Positions 45,431-56,564 are shown, counted from the stretch's first letter. The stretch: 64,000 nt of DNA from Hydrogenophaga sp. A37 (GCF_002001205.1 NZ_MUNZ01000104.1:33817-97816), one strand, 5' to 3'. Notes: a model not told the origin generated them from the sequence alone. A program made the numbers and translations.

Positions 45431-47602
45431 TCAGTCGGCGTTGAACACCGCGAACAGACGGCTCGCGTCCTGGTACACGCGTGTGGCCTCGTATTCGAAG
45501 GCTGGTGTCGGTGGCACCATCACCTGGTTGGTGTCAAAGGCGCGCGACACGCTGCGGGCAAAGAACCCGTAGGAGCCCTGGGCGGCGTTGGCCGGCAGCG
45601 TGTAGACCGCCTGCATGAGCCCACCCTGGTCGCCCACCGCGGTGTGCCAGTGCTCGAAGCCGAGCGGCCCGTCGCCGCCGCCCAGGCCACTGGTGCGCAC
45701 CATGCCCACGTTGCCGCAGACCGTCGGGTGGAAGTAGGCGTTGCGGAAATGTTCGCTGTGCACGTCCATCGTGACCCGGAACTCCACCGCCACCGGCGCA
45801 GCCCCGCGGCGCACCACCGGGCAGTTGCCGCCGATGGGCTGCCAGGCGGCATCGCCGGCCTTGCGCCACGCGATGTCGAACACGAACCCCGGCGCGTGGT
45901 TGTCCACCACCACCGCCACCGGCGCCGCGCTGGACAACACATTGCCCGGCAACGTACCCACCTGCAGCACCAGTTCGTAGGTGCCGTCGGGGTAGGCGCC
46001 CCCCGTGGGCCAGTCGAGCAGCAGCTGTTCGCTGGGCAGCCAGTCGTTGGGACCGGCGGGCAGGTTGATCGGGTACCAGCCGTTGGCGTCGCTCGTGGGC
46101 GCATGCCACTCGCCCACGCCAGCGCCGTTGAGCCGGTAGAGCCACCAGCTCACGCCCACAAAAGGCGTCTGCGGGCCAAAGGCCGCGCTGCCCGGTGCGC
46201 GGTGGCGGTACATCACGCGGTAGTGCGTGGCCGCCGGGTGCGTGCGGTGGCAGCCCAGCAGCGACAGCTTGCCGTAGGCCGGCGAACGCGCGGGCGGGTT
46301 GGGCAAGGCATCAACGCTGGTGCCCGAGGGGTGTGGGCGGTTGGTGCGCAGGTTGTAGCCCGTGGTGCCGTCGAAGGTGGTCGGGTCGCCGGTGAGCGGC
46401 AGGCGCCCGGCCATGACGATGGCGGGCGCGTTGCCGCAGGGAATCTGCTCGTCAGGGAAACAGTCGGGCGCCACGCGGGCGCTCGGGTCCGCCTCCAGCG
46501 TCACGAAGGGCAGGTTGCCGGCGTTCCAGCGCACGTCGAAATGGCTCTCGCCGTAGATCACCTCTTCCACGCCGTCGCCGTCCACGTCCTGCAGCACGCG
46601 GAAGGTGATGTCGGGCACATCGATGATGGGCACCCACTCCGGCATGCGCACGTTCACGCAGCGCCGCATCGGGCCGATCCAGCGCCGGGGATCAAAGCCC
46701 TCGAATCCTTTTGGGTCCAGCTTCAGCTGCGCGGCCACGGTGTCCAGCGCCACGCGCGAGAGCCCGCCCTTCTTGTCACCGGTATCGGTCAGAAAATCGG
46801 CCGGCAGCGGCGGCGCCATGCGCAGCGTGGCCGGTGCGTCCAGCGCCTGGTCGAGCGTCGAGGTGTCTTCGCCAAAGGCGCTGCCCGGCAGGGCTTCGAA
46901 GTGGGCCAGCGCCTCGGCCGCCCGCGAATCGGTCATCAAGGCCGTGCGCCGCAGTGCCGCGAAGTCGGGCGCCGGGTCCGGACCGGGGATGGGCCCACGC
47001 GGGCCGGGCTCGGCCAGGTCCGGAATGCGCAACCGCAGGTCGTCCAGCAGCTCGCGCCAGTTCGGACGCTCGAAGAGCACCGGGAAGCACAGCCGCAGCG
47101 TGCGCCAGCGCAGCACCCAGTCGATGTCGAAGCGCGGAATCCACACGCAGAAGTTTCCACACGCGTCCGTCTTCACGGTGGCAATCACCTCGCGGCGGCA
47201 GTTGAACGGAAACAGCCAGCTCCACTGCGAACCCATGGGGTGGTAGGCGAACAACGAACAGTCGGTGTCTTCCACCTGCACGGTGGCCAGCGGCACCGGC
47301 ATCTGGCGGCCCGTGGTCGCGTCGGTGCGCACCACCTTGCCGCACACCCGCTGCATGAAGAGCCAGCGTGGGTCGAGCACATGGCCCAGCTTGGCCTTCA
47401 GCTCGGCCACCGGCTGACCGGCAAGGCGTTTGATCGGCGCGCCGCTCAACGCCGCCAGGCGCGCAGCGCCGAGCTTGCCGATGACCGCCGATTCGGCGGC
47501 GTCAAAGTCGGCGGACAGACGCGCCGCGCCAGCGGCGGCGCGATCAGGTGAAGGGGTGGTGGGGGCATTGCTGCCCGCACCTGGGTTGGGTGACTTGGCC
47601 AT
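45431..47602 (-). CDS. Large uncharacterised protein with carboxypeptidase-regulatory-like segment
   Basis: A 723-residue protein of unknown function with no signal peptide or clear membrane helix. After a Pro/Ala-rich lead, residues ~80-190 look like a beta-sandwich regulatory segment (VCGKVVRTDATTGRQMPVPLATVQVED...VIATVKTDACGNFCVWIPRFDIDWVLRW). A loop rich in Pro and Gly follows, then DVDGDGVEEVIYGE, which resembles a calcium-binding loop, and a C-terminal half of strand-rich sequence with several Cys and Trp. The start has GAGGAG upstream. It is the first gene of a three-gene unit. Confidence 0.72.
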   Translation of the reverse strand: MAKSPNPGAGSNAPTTPSPDRAAAGAARLSADFDAAESAVIGKLGAARLAALSGAPIKRLAGQPVAELKAKLGHVLDPRWLFMQRVCGKVVRTDATTGRQMPVPLATVQVEDTDCSLFAYHPMGSQWSWLFPFNCRREVIATVKTDACGNFCVWIPRFDIDWVLRWRTLRLCFPVLFERPNWRELLDDLRLRIPDLAEPGPRGPIPGPDPAPDFAALRRTALMTDSRAAEALAHFEALPGSAFGEDTSTLDQALDAPATLRMAPPLPADFLTDTGDKKGGLSRVALDTVAAQLKLDPKGFEGFDPRRWIGPMRRCVNVRMPEWVPIIDVPDITFRVLQDVDGDGVEEVIYGESHFDVRWNAGNLPFVTLEADPSARVAPDCFPDEQIPCGNAPAIVMAGRLPLTGDPTTFDGTTGYNLRTNRPHPSGTSVDALPNPPARSPAYGKLSLLGCHRTHPAATHYRVMYRHRAPGSAAFGPQTPFVGVSWWLYRLNGAGVGEWHAPTSDANGWYPINLPAGPNDWLPSEQLLLDWPTGGAYPDGTYELVLQVGTLPGNVLSSAAPVAVVVDNHAPGFVFDIAWRKAGDAAWQPIGGNCPVVRRGAAPVAVEFRVTMDVHSEHFRNAYFHPTVCGNVGMVRTSGLGGGDGPLGFEHWHTAVGDQGGLMQAVYTLPANAAQGSYGFFARSVSRAFDTNQVMVPPTPAFEYEATRVYQDASRLFAVFNAD

Positions 47603-47958
47603 GGCGACTCCTCGGTGATGGGGGTGGGTGATCGGTTCGCATGAAACACGGTGCGTCATGGGAAACGAGCGCCTTCAGTGTGCGAGTCACCGGCGTGGGC
47701 GGCATCCCCCACATGGGAGAGCGCCATCCCCTGCATGGGAGAGCCATCGGGGGCTTTCGGCGGGGTTTTACATGCAGATACGCCCAAGCACGCGAGCTGG
47801 TTGAGCATGGCAGCGATCGAGATCGGCATCCTCAGTCGTCAATGTCTGGACCGGCGTGGGATGCGGATCAGAAGCTCAGTCGACACCTCGTTCCGAAACG
47901 TGCGTGTTGATGTACCAGGTGCAAGGCCTACAACACGTTTTCAAAACCACCGCGACTT
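47603..47958. other. Intergenic region with direct repeats upstream of the large uncharacterised gene
   Basis: This 356-base gap must contain the promoter of the leftward cassette and the end of the galactosidase operon. It has two direct copies of CATGGGAGAG (47712-47721 and 47734-47743), each followed by CCATC and set 22 bp apart, about two helical turns. I find no RNA gene and no convincing frame. Confidence 0.45.
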
Positions 47959-50148
47959 CTATGGTGCGACAAGCAGCAACCGGTAGATCAACGCACTCTC
48001 CGCGTTCATGCGCGGCAGCGGCAGGCCCACGGCCGCCAGCCAGGCGCCGTGTGCGGTGGGCGGCAGGACCTGCTGGGCGCCGGCGGCCAGGGCGGCGTCG
48101 TTCAGCGGGCTGCTGGTCCAGTCGGGCGGCGTGGGGTCCAGTCGTTCGATGGTGTAGAGCGCTGCCGGGCGCAGCATGGGCAGGCGCAGCGGGGGCGTGT
48201 TGCGGTGGCTGGTGGGGGTGGTGCGATAGACCAGCAGCAAGAGCTCACTGGCGTTCGCATCGCCGTGCGCCTGCCACAGCACGCCGTCGTCGCCTTCGTC
48301 ATCTCCGCCCAGCCAGACCTGGCCGGTGTGCAGCCGGTTGCGCAGCTGTTTGTAGAGGCCCACCCAGCGGCCCAGCGCCATGCGCTCCTCATCGCTCATG
48401 TGGCGCACATCGGCCTCAATGCCAAGATGGCCGCTCAAAGCGACGCCGGCGCGGAAGTTCAGACTCTGGCTGCGACCCGTGGTGTGCGCGGGTGCGGGGC
48501 CTATGTGGGCGCCCAGAATTTCGGGGGGCAAAAACTGCAGCGCACCGCGCTGGATGCTCACGCGCGACAGCGCATCGTTGCAGTCGCTGGTCCACACGCG
48601 GTGGGTGTGGGCCAGCACACCCATGTCCAGCCGGGCGCCGCCGGAGGCGCAGCTTTCAATCTCCAGCCGCGGGTGGGCGGTGCGCACGCGGTCCAGCAGC
48701 GCATACAGCGCATGCACAAAGCTCCGGTAGGCCGGGCGCCCCAGCGCATCGCCCGCCGTGGTCAGGTCGCGGTTCATGTCCCACTTCAGGTAGGCAATGG
48801 ACACGTTGCTCAGCAGCGTGTGCAGCTGGGTGAACAGGTGGTCGGCCACCTCGGGGCGGGCCACGTCCAGCACCAGCTGGTTGCGCATGGTGAGCAGCGG
48901 GCGGCCTTCGAGCTGCAGCGCCCAGTCGGGGTGGGTGCGGAAGAGCTGGCTGTCCGGGTTGACCATTTCGGGCTCTACCCACAGGCCAAACTCCATGCCC
49001 AGTTCGTTCACATAGCTGGCCAGTGGCTGCAGGCCATGTGGGTACTTGGCCGCATCCGGCCACCAGTCGCCCAGCGCGGTCTGGTCGCTGTGGCGGCCCT
49101 GGAACCAGCCGTCGTCCAGCACAAAACGTTCTACGCCCACGCTGGCAGCGGCGGCGGCCAGCGCGCGAATGTCGTCAGTGCGGTGGTCAAAGTAGACCGC
49201 CTCCCAGGTGTTCAGGTGCACGGGGCGCGGGCGCATGCGGCCACCCGGCCAGGGCAGGCGGCTGCGCACCGTGGCGTGGAAGTTGGCGGCCAAGCCGTTC
49301 AGTCCCGTGGTGGCGCAGCTGGCAAACAGCGTGGGCGTCTGCAGCGATTCGCCCGCGCCCAAGCGCACTTCGCCAGGGGCCAGCCATTCGCCCATTTGCC
49401 AATGGTACTGCCCGTCGTGCAGCCATTCCATGGCCTGCCGGTGGTTGCCCGACCAGGCCAGGTGCGCGCCATACACGGTGCCCGTGTGCTGGGTGCTGCC
49501 GGGCGTGGTGACCACCGCGCCCGGAAAACTGTCGTGCGAGGTGCGGCCGCGCCGGTTCTCGCGTTGCCACAGGCTGCGCGAGAGCGCATCCACCTGCAGC
49601 TGAAACTCATGGGCCCACTGGCCGGTGTACGACCGCACGGCCTGCGCATCGCCCGGCAGCGGCACGGTGCCTGCGGCCAGCCACTGCACGTCCAGCACAT
49701 CTGCGCCGTCGTTGAACAGCTCGCTGCGCAGCTGCAGCACATCGTGTGCATCCAGCGCCATGTGCAGTACCAGGCGCAGCTGGGCCACGCTGTCCGTGAG
49801 GTGGATGGCCATGTTTTGCCCCGTCACCAGGGTCTCGATACGGCAGGCGGTGAACTGCTGCGCAAACTGCCGTCCGCTGCGGTGCGCCAGCAGCGCGCTC
49901 TGGCCGTACCAGCCCACGCCAAAGGTGGGTGCCACGGTCAGGGGCTGGTCAAACTCCATGCTGCTGGGCGGAATGGCCCGGCCATCGCGCAGCGGTGCCA
50001 AGGGTACGCAGTGGTCCGGCAGGCGCGGGCCCCAGTAGCGCCACAGTGGCGCCTCATGCGGGCGCACCTCCAGCACCACGCTGCTGTGGGTGCCGTGCAG
50101 AGCGGTGAATGCGGCAGAGGCCTCGGGCGCGTGGGTGGGCATGGGCAA
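47959..50148 (-). CDS. Alpha-galactosidase (glycoside hydrolase family 36)
   Basis: A 729-residue GH36 enzyme that removes terminal alpha-galactosyl groups. The N-terminal ~290 residues are a beta-supersandwich; the barrel starts near RPVHLNTWEAVYFDH. The nucleophile Asp is in YLKWDMNRD (~residue 457) and the acid/base Asp in WTSDCNDA (~522), with the substrate motif CASGGARLDMG between. No signal peptide is present, so it acts in the cytoplasm on imported oligosaccharides. It is the last gene of the leftward galactoside operon. Start may be 50148 or the second ATG at 50142. Confidence 0.92.
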   Translation of the reverse strand: MPMPTHAPEASAAFTALHGTHSSVVLEVRPHEAPLWRYWGPRLPDHCVPLAPLRDGRAIPPSSMEFDQPLTVAPTFGVGWYGQSALLAHRSGRQFAQQFTACRIETLVTGQNMAIHLTDSVAQLRLVLHMALDAHDVLQLRSELFNDGADVLDVQWLAAGTVPLPGDAQAVRSYTGQWAHEFQLQVDALSRSLWQRENRRGRTSHDSFPGAVVTTPGSTQHTGTVYGAHLAWSGNHRQAMEWLHDGQYHWQMGEWLAPGEVRLGAGESLQTPTLFASCATTGLNGLAANFHATVRSRLPWPGGRMRPRPVHLNTWEAVYFDHRTDDIRALAAAAASVGVERFVLDDGWFQGRHSDQTALGDWWPDAAKYPHGLQPLASYVNELGMEFGLWVEPEMVNPDSQLFRTHPDWALQLEGRPLLTMRNQLVLDVARPEVADHLFTQLHTLLSNVSIAYLKWDMNRDLTTAGDALGRPAYRSFVHALYALLDRVRTAHPRLEIESCASGGARLDMGVLAHTHRVWTSDCNDALSRVSIQRGALQFLPPEILGAHIGPAPAHTTGRSQSLNFRAGVALSGHLGIEADVRHMSDEERMALGRWVGLYKQLRNRLHTGQVWLGGDDEGDDGVLWQAHGDANASELLLLVYRTTPTSHRNTPPLRLPMLRPAALYTIERLDPTPPDWTSSPLNDAALAAGAQQVLPPTAHGAWLAAVGLPLPRMNAESALIYRLLLVAP

Positions 50149-50169
50149 GCTTGGGCTGGGGAACCCCGT

Positions 50170-51270
<1,101 letters not shown>

Positions 51271-51285
51271 GGGGTTCTCCTCGTT

Positions 51286-53532
51286 TTATTCTGCGTGCAG
51301 TGTCAGGACTTGCTCGCCCATGCGGCGTGTGGACACGCGCACGGTGATGTCGCCCACGGCGCCGGTGGTCTCCACCCAGAAGCCGGTGGTGCCGCCCTTG
51401 AGTGGGAGCAACTCCGGGCCCAGCAGCTGGGCTGCCCCGGTCACTTCCACCTGCACCACTTCGTCCAGGAAGGGCAGCAGGCGGCCGACCTGGTCCAGGG
51501 TGCGCACGATGACGCGGGTGGCATCTTTTTCGTCGGCGCGCAGCACGGTGTCGTCCACTTGCACCTGCAGCGTGGTGGGCAACGGATTGCCGGAGAGCTT
51601 GACGGTGGAGACCGCCTTGCCGTTGATGAAGCCGGTCACCGTGGCATCGCGCCACAGCATGCCCCAGGCGCCCAGGTCACTCATGTTGACATGGCGGCTG
51701 TCGAAGATGACTGGGGCGTGTGGCAGGTGTGGGTAACGCTCGCGGTCGGGTTCGGCGCGCTTCGGAAGGAAGTCGCCCACCTTGAGTTCCACATAGTCGC
51801 AGTTGGTCAGCACGATGAGGGGCAGCACCTCGCAACGGTCCTTCTCGCCGCGGGCCCAGTAGGTCACGGGTTCCAGCACCACCTGTTCGGCCGGGCTGCA
51901 CTGGCTGGTGTAGCCCCAGGCGGCGAACTTGGGCTCACGGAAGATGTCCATCACGCCGTGGTGGCAGATGCGGTCACCCGCGCCAAAGTCTTTGTGGGTG
52001 TTGTAGTCGTACATGCACCAGCCGATGGCGCCGCTGATCACCGGGTTCTCGTAAGCCTTGTTGAGCACCTGCAAATGACGCGACACATGCTCGGCCTGGC
52101 GGTCTTCGGGGTCGATGCGCTTGGTGGGGTACATGTGGCCGTTGAACTCGGTGATGAGGTACGGCACCTCGTGGTCCAGGCCGGTCACCTGGCGGGGCTG
52201 GCGCAGCGGCGTGGGGGCAATGCCCTTCATCCATTCGGGGGTGGCCACATGGCAAAAGTCGTTGACGGTGTACACGTCTTCGAGCAGCTCGCTGTTTTCG
52301 ATGTAGCGCACGCCACCGGTCTGGCGGGTGCTGTCCAGGCTGCGGGCCATGGCGTTGGTGCGGGTGTAGAAGTCGTGGTGGTCTTGCGATTCGTTGATGC
52401 GCACGCCCCAGATGATGATGGAGGGGTGGTTCCAGTCGCGCTCCACCATGCGGCGCACGTTTTCCACCGACTCGTCTTGCCACGCCTGGCCGCCGATGTG
52501 CTGCCAGCCGGGGATCTCTTCAAACACCAGCAGGCCAATTTCGTCGCAACGGTCCAGAAAGTAGGTGGACTGAGGGTAATGCGAGGTGCGCACCAGGTTG
52601 CACTTGAGCACGTCCTTCATCACGTCGGCGTCTTTTTCCTGCGCGCGCTGGCCCATGGCGTAGCCCACATAGGGGTAGCTCTGGTGACGGTTCAGGCCGC
52701 GGATTTTGAGGTGTTTGCCGTTGAGGAAAAAACCTTCGGTGGTGAAGTGGGCAGTGCGAAAGCCAAAGCGGGTGCTGAGCTGGTCTTGGCCAGCGCTGGT
52801 GTTCAAAGTCACGCGGGCCATGTACAGCACGGGACTGTCGATGTTCCACAGCGAGAGGCCGGCCAGCGCTTCAAACGATGCGCTGAACTCCGCACCAGAC
52901 ACTTCCACGGTTTGCTGGTGCAACACGGTGCCTTCAGCGGTGCACAGTTCCACCAGTGCGCTGCCGGTGTAGGCGGCCTGAGTGGGGTTGGCCAGAAAGC
53001 CTTTCACCGTCGCGCTCTTGGTGTCGCTGAGCTCGTTGGCGGTTTCCACCTTGAGGTTGGCAATCGATACGGTGTCGGTCACCTGCAGCCACACGTCACG
53101 GTAGATACCGGCGTAGGTCAGGTAGTCGATCTGGCCGCCGAAGGGCGGGATCTCGGGGTTCTCGCTGCCGTCGATCTTGACGGTGATGAGGTTGTCGCCT
53201 TCCTTGAGCAGGCCTGTCAGGCGTGCGCTGAACGGGGTGTAGCCGTCCTTGTGCGCGGCCACTTGTTGGCCGTTGACCCAGACCACGCTGTTGGCCATGG
53301 CACCGTCAAAACGCAGGCTCACTTCGCGGCCTGCCCATGTGGGTTGCCAAGCCAGGGCGTACTGGTAGCCAAATTCCTTCTGGTAGCTGCGTTCGTCCAG
53401 GTAGGTCATTTCCAGGTCCACCGCGTTGTGCGGCAGGCGCACGGCAGTGCCGGGCTCGGCTGTGGCGACCAGGTCAGACGAAAAAGAGGTGTGGAATGTC
53501 CAGCCCGAGACGAGCTTGGTGACGGCACGCAT
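51286..53532 (-). CDS. Glycoside hydrolase family 2 protein (beta-galactosidase-like)
   Basis: A 748-residue GH2 enzyme. The N-terminal sugar-binding domain (LPHNAVDLEM...WAGREVSLRFDGAMANSVVWVNGQ) is followed by the immunoglobulin-like domain and the barrel. The acid/base Glu is in IIIWGVRINES (~380) and the nucleophile Glu in LITEFNGHMY (~460). No signal peptide, so intracellular. Beta-galactosidase is the likeliest activity beside a GH36; beta-glucuronidase or beta-mannosidase cannot be excluded. The 160 residues after the barrel add DUF4982-like beta domains. Confidence 0.87.
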   Translation of the reverse strand: MRAVTKLVSGWTFHTSFSSDLVATAEPGTAVRLPHNAVDLEMTYLDERSYQKEFGYQYALAWQPTWAGREVSLRFDGAMANSVVWVNGQQVAAHKDGYTPFSARLTGLLKEGDNLITVKIDGSENPEIPPFGGQIDYLTYAGIYRDVWLQVTDTVSIANLKVETANELSDTKSATVKGFLANPTQAAYTGSALVELCTAEGTVLHQQTVEVSGAEFSASFEALAGLSLWNIDSPVLYMARVTLNTSAGQDQLSTRFGFRTAHFTTEGFFLNGKHLKIRGLNRHQSYPYVGYAMGQRAQEKDADVMKDVLKCNLVRTSHYPQSTYFLDRCDEIGLLVFEEIPGWQHIGGQAWQDESVENVRRMVERDWNHPSIIIWGVRINESQDHHDFYTRTNAMARSLDSTRQTGGVRYIENSELLEDVYTVNDFCHVATPEWMKGIAPTPLRQPRQVTGLDHEVPYLITEFNGHMYPTKRIDPEDRQAEHVSRHLQVLNKAYENPVISGAIGWCMYDYNTHKDFGAGDRICHHGVMDIFREPKFAAWGYTSQCSPAEQVVLEPVTYWARGEKDRCEVLPLIVLTNCDYVELKVGDFLPKRAEPDRERYPHLPHAPVIFDSRHVNMSDLGAWGMLWRDATVTGFINGKAVSTVKLSGNPLPTTLQVQVDDTVLRADEKDATRVIVRTLDQVGRLLPFLDEVVQVEVTGAAQLLGPELLPLKGGTTGFWVETTGAVGDITVRVSTRRMGEQVLTLHAE

Positions 53533-53541
53533 GTGAAAACC

Positions 53542-54360
53542 TTATTTGACGGAGCCCAGCATGCCCTGTACGAACTGCCGTTGCATTGCGAAGAAGACAA
53601 CCAGGGTGGGCAAGGTGGCCAGCATGGCCGCCAGCATGATCACGCCGAAGTCAGGGAAGTAGGCCGAGCCCAGCGAGGACAGGACCAGGGTGATGGTCTT
53701 GAGCTCAGGGGACTGCAGCACGATGAGGGGCCAGAGGAAGTTGTTCCAGGCCGCCATGAACACGATGATGAAGGCTGCCGCATAGGTGGAGCGCATCACC
53801 GGCACATACACAAACAGGAAGATCTGCCATTCCTTGAGGCCGTCCAGACGCGCGGCTTCGCGCAGTTCGGGGGGAAAGGCCTTGGTGCTTTGGCGGAAGT
53901 AAAACACGATGTAGGCCGAGGCCAGCGCGGGCAGGATGACGCCCAGGTGCGTGTCCAGCAAATCAAACTGCGCCATCAGGATGAACAGCGGAATCATCAG
54001 CGCGGCAAACGGCACCATCAGCGTGAGCAGCAGCCCGTTGTAGACACGCTCCCGGGCCTTGGAGCTGAACACTTCAAAGCCATATCCCGCCAGGGATGAA
54101 ATGACCAATGTGAAGAAGCCGCCCACGATGGCGATTTTTCCGGAGTTCCAGAAGACCTGGGCCACGTCAAAGCTCTTGTTGAGTTTGTCGAAGTTCTCCA
54201 GCAGGGAACTGCCCAACGTGAACTTGCCCTTCGTCACGTCCACCGAGGCGTTGGTGGCGCTGATCACCATCCAGGCAAAGGGAAACAGGGAAACAAAGGC
54301 CATCGCCCCCAGGAAAAGGTAGACGCCGCCCATGCGGAATTTTTCAGCCCAGTTGGTCAT
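53542..54360 (-). CDS. Carbohydrate ABC transporter permease (MalG type)
   Basis: A 272-residue inner-membrane permease with six helices. The EAA loop ELREAARLDGLKEWQIFLFVYVPVMRSTYAAAF docks the ATPase. The start at 54360 sits one base from the stop of the preceding permease gene, so the two are coupled. Confidence 0.92.
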   Translation of the reverse strand: MTNWAEKFRMGGVYLFLGAMAFVSLFPFAWMVISATNASVDVTKGKFTLGSSLLENFDKLNKSFDVAQVFWNSGKIAIVGGFFTLVISSLAGYGFEVFSSKARERVYNGLLLTLMVPFAALMIPLFILMAQFDLLDTHLGVILPALASAYIVFYFRQSTKAFPPELREAARLDGLKEWQIFLFVYVPVMRSTYAAAFIIVFMAAWNNFLWPLIVLQSPELKTITLVLSSLGSAYFPDFGVIMLAAMLATLPTLVVFFAMQRQFVQGMLGSVK

Positions 54361-54361
54361 G

Positions 54362-55258
54362 TCAGTTGCGCTCCCGAGCGGCATAAAACTGGATGGCAGC
54401 CAGCGCGGCGACCAGCAGCACGATGACGTAAGACACCGTGGCGGCGTAACCGAAGTTGGGCACGAATTTGAACGACAGGTTGTAGATGTACATGGACAGC
54501 GTGAGCGTGTTGTCGGAGAACACGGTGCCCACGGTGGTGATGTTCATGGGTTCATCAAACAACTGCAGCGTGCCGATGGTGGAGGTGACCGTGGTGAACA
54601 GGATCACCGGCTTGAGATTGGGAATGGTGATGGAGACAAAGCGGCGGTAGGCCGAAATGCCATCGATGCGGGCGGCCTCGTAGATCGACTTGTCGATGTT
54701 TTGCATCGCCGCGAGATAGAAGATCATGTTGTAGCCCGTCCAGCGCCAGGTGATGGCGATGATGATGACCACCTTGGACCAGAACGGATCGTTGAGCCAG
54801 GGGATGGGCTCGCTGATGAGGCCCAGCCAGGCCAGGCCATGGTTGACCAGGCCGTCGTACGAAAACATGCTTTTGAACACCACCGAATACGCCACGAGCG
54901 ACGTCACGCAGGGCAGAAACACCGCCGTGCGCAACAGCCCGCGAAAGCGCAGGTTCGGCATGTTCAGGCAACTGGCCATGACCAACGCCAGCAACAGCAT
55001 GATGGGCACCTGGATCACCAGAAAGATGCAGGTGTTTTGCAATGCCTTCAGAAAGACCGGATCACTGGCCAGACGCACCACGTTGCCCACGCCTACGAAC
55101 TCCACCACCGTTCCCTGCCCGGCGTGCAGGGACATCCACAGCGACCGGACGATCGGGTAGGCCATGAAGACCCCGATCAACCCCAGCGCGATGGACACAA
55201 AGAGCCAGCCATTGACGTCGTAAAAACGCCGGTAGCTGGTCGCAGGCTTGGCCGCCAT
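54362..55258 (-). CDS. Carbohydrate ABC transporter permease (MalF/UgpA type)
   Basis: A 298-residue permease with six helices and the EAA loop YEAARIDGISAYRRFVSITIPNLKPVILF. The start at 55258 is fixed by AAAGGAG just upstream and by homology; the longer open frame to 55393 is not coding. It pairs with the MalG-type subunit. Confidence 0.92.
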   Translation of the reverse strand: MAAKPATSYRRFYDVNGWLFVSIALGLIGVFMAYPIVRSLWMSLHAGQGTVVEFVGVGNVVRLASDPVFLKALQNTCIFLVIQVPIMLLLALVMASCLNMPNLRFRGLLRTAVFLPCVTSLVAYSVVFKSMFSYDGLVNHGLAWLGLISEPIPWLNDPFWSKVVIIIAITWRWTGYNMIFYLAAMQNIDKSIYEAARIDGISAYRRFVSITIPNLKPVILFTTVTSTIGTLQLFDEPMNITTVGTVFSDNTLTLSMYIYNLSFKFVPNFGYAATVSYVIVLLVAALAAIQFYAARERN

Positions 55259-55289
55259 GGTGCTCCTTTGGTGCAGTGTTGCCGTGTGC

Positions 55290-56564
55290 TTACTTGATTT
55301 GCGAGGCGAGCTGGTTGTGGATGTTTTCCAGCGCCTTTTCGACGGGAAGACCTTGCGCCAGAGCAGGCAGCTGTGCCGCCACAGCAGCGTCACCTTCGGC
55401 GGTGTAGATGCCGTAGTTCACGCTGGGCACCTTGCCCATCCAGTCGCTGAACTGTTGCCACACCTTGGCGCCACCGAAGAAGGGGTCGGCTTCGGAATAG
55501 GCTTTGCCGCTGCGCGATGCCAACAGGGAGCCCACGGCACCGCGGGACTGCAGAATGTTTTGGTAGAAGTCCACATCCTTGGCGTACACCTCGTTCAGGA
55601 AGTCCGCTGCGGCAGCTTTCTCTTTGCCTGCGGCCAGCACGTACCAGCTGGAGCCACCCAGGTTGGATGCGTTCACGGCGCCCGGCACATTCAGGCGGGG
55701 GGTGGCGGCCACGGCCCATTTGCCCGCCTGGCTGGCTTCGGCCTTGACCGAGCCGGTGATCCATACACCGGTGACCACCGACGCCACATCGCCCTTGTTC
55801 AAGGCACCGACCCACTCGCCCCAACCCGAGGTGGGTTTGTAGATGCCGGCCTTCATGAACTTGGCCTGGGTTTCCAGGGCGGCCTTAAGGGCGGGGTTGT
55901 TCTTGATGTCGAGCTTGCCGTCCTTGTCAAAGTACCAGCGGCCGGCGGACTGCATCATGATGCGGATGCTGGCAATGTCTTGCGGGTCCATGGCAAACAT
56001 CTTCTTGCCGGTCTTGGCTTCGACCTGCTTGCCGATCTCAATATAGCGGTCCCAGGTGATGTTCTGCATGTCCTTGTCGCTGAAGCCGGCCTGCTTGATC
56101 AGGTCGGTGCGGTAGTACATGCCGGTGGTACCGGTGTCAAAGGGCAGGCCGTACACCTTGCCGCCCATGGTCATCAGGTTGACCTTGTAGTTGGCAAAGC
56201 CCTTGTGGTCCACCTTGCCGGACAGGGGTTCGAAGGCACCGGGGAAGGAGCGCAGGTACTTGGGTGCGTTGTAGTCTTCCACCAGGACGATGTCGGGCAG
56301 GGTCTTGGTGACGCCCGAGGCCAGGGTGGTCTGCAGTTTTTGCTCCAGATCGGCCTTGGCCATGTCGGCGATCTTGAAGGTCACGCCAGGGTGCTTGGCG
56401 GTGTAACGCTTGGCCGCCTCTTGCATGATGGCGATGTTGAAGTTCGGGTCCCAGGCCCAGATGCTGACTTCACCCGCGTGGGCGGTGTGGCTGGCCATCA
56501 GGCCGGAGGTGCTCAGGGCCAGACCGATCATGGTGCCGAGGGTGCTGCGTTTCGCGAAGTTCAT
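55290..56564 (-). CDS. Carbohydrate ABC transporter substrate-binding protein (family 1)
   Basis: A 424-residue periplasmic receptor with a Sec signal peptide (cleavage near residue 30, after HTAHA). VSIWAWDPNFNIAIMQEAAKRYTAKHPGVTFKI, LPFDTGTTGMYYRTDLIKQAGF and GGSSWYVLAAGKEKAAAADFLNEVY are typical of oligosaccharide receptors. It is the first gene of the operon, directly downstream of the LacI-type operators. Alpha- or beta-galactosides are the likely ligands, given the hydrolases. Confidence 0.92.
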   Translation of the reverse strand: MNFAKRSTLGTMIGLALSTSGLMASHTAHAGEVSIWAWDPNFNIAIMQEAAKRYTAKHPGVTFKIADMAKADLEQKLQTTLASGVTKTLPDIVLVEDYNAPKYLRSFPGAFEPLSGKVDHKGFANYKVNLMTMGGKVYGLPFDTGTTGMYYRTDLIKQAGFSDKDMQNITWDRYIEIGKQVEAKTGKKMFAMDPQDIASIRIMMQSAGRWYFDKDGKLDIKNNPALKAALETQAKFMKAGIYKPTSGWGEWVGALNKGDVASVVTGVWITGSVKAEASQAGKWAVAATPRLNVPGAVNASNLGGSSWYVLAAGKEKAAAADFLNEVYAKDVDFYQNILQSRGAVGSLLASRSGKAYSEADPFFGGAKVWQQFSDWMGKVPSVNYGIYTAEGDAAVAAQLPALAQGLPVEKALENIHNQLASQIK

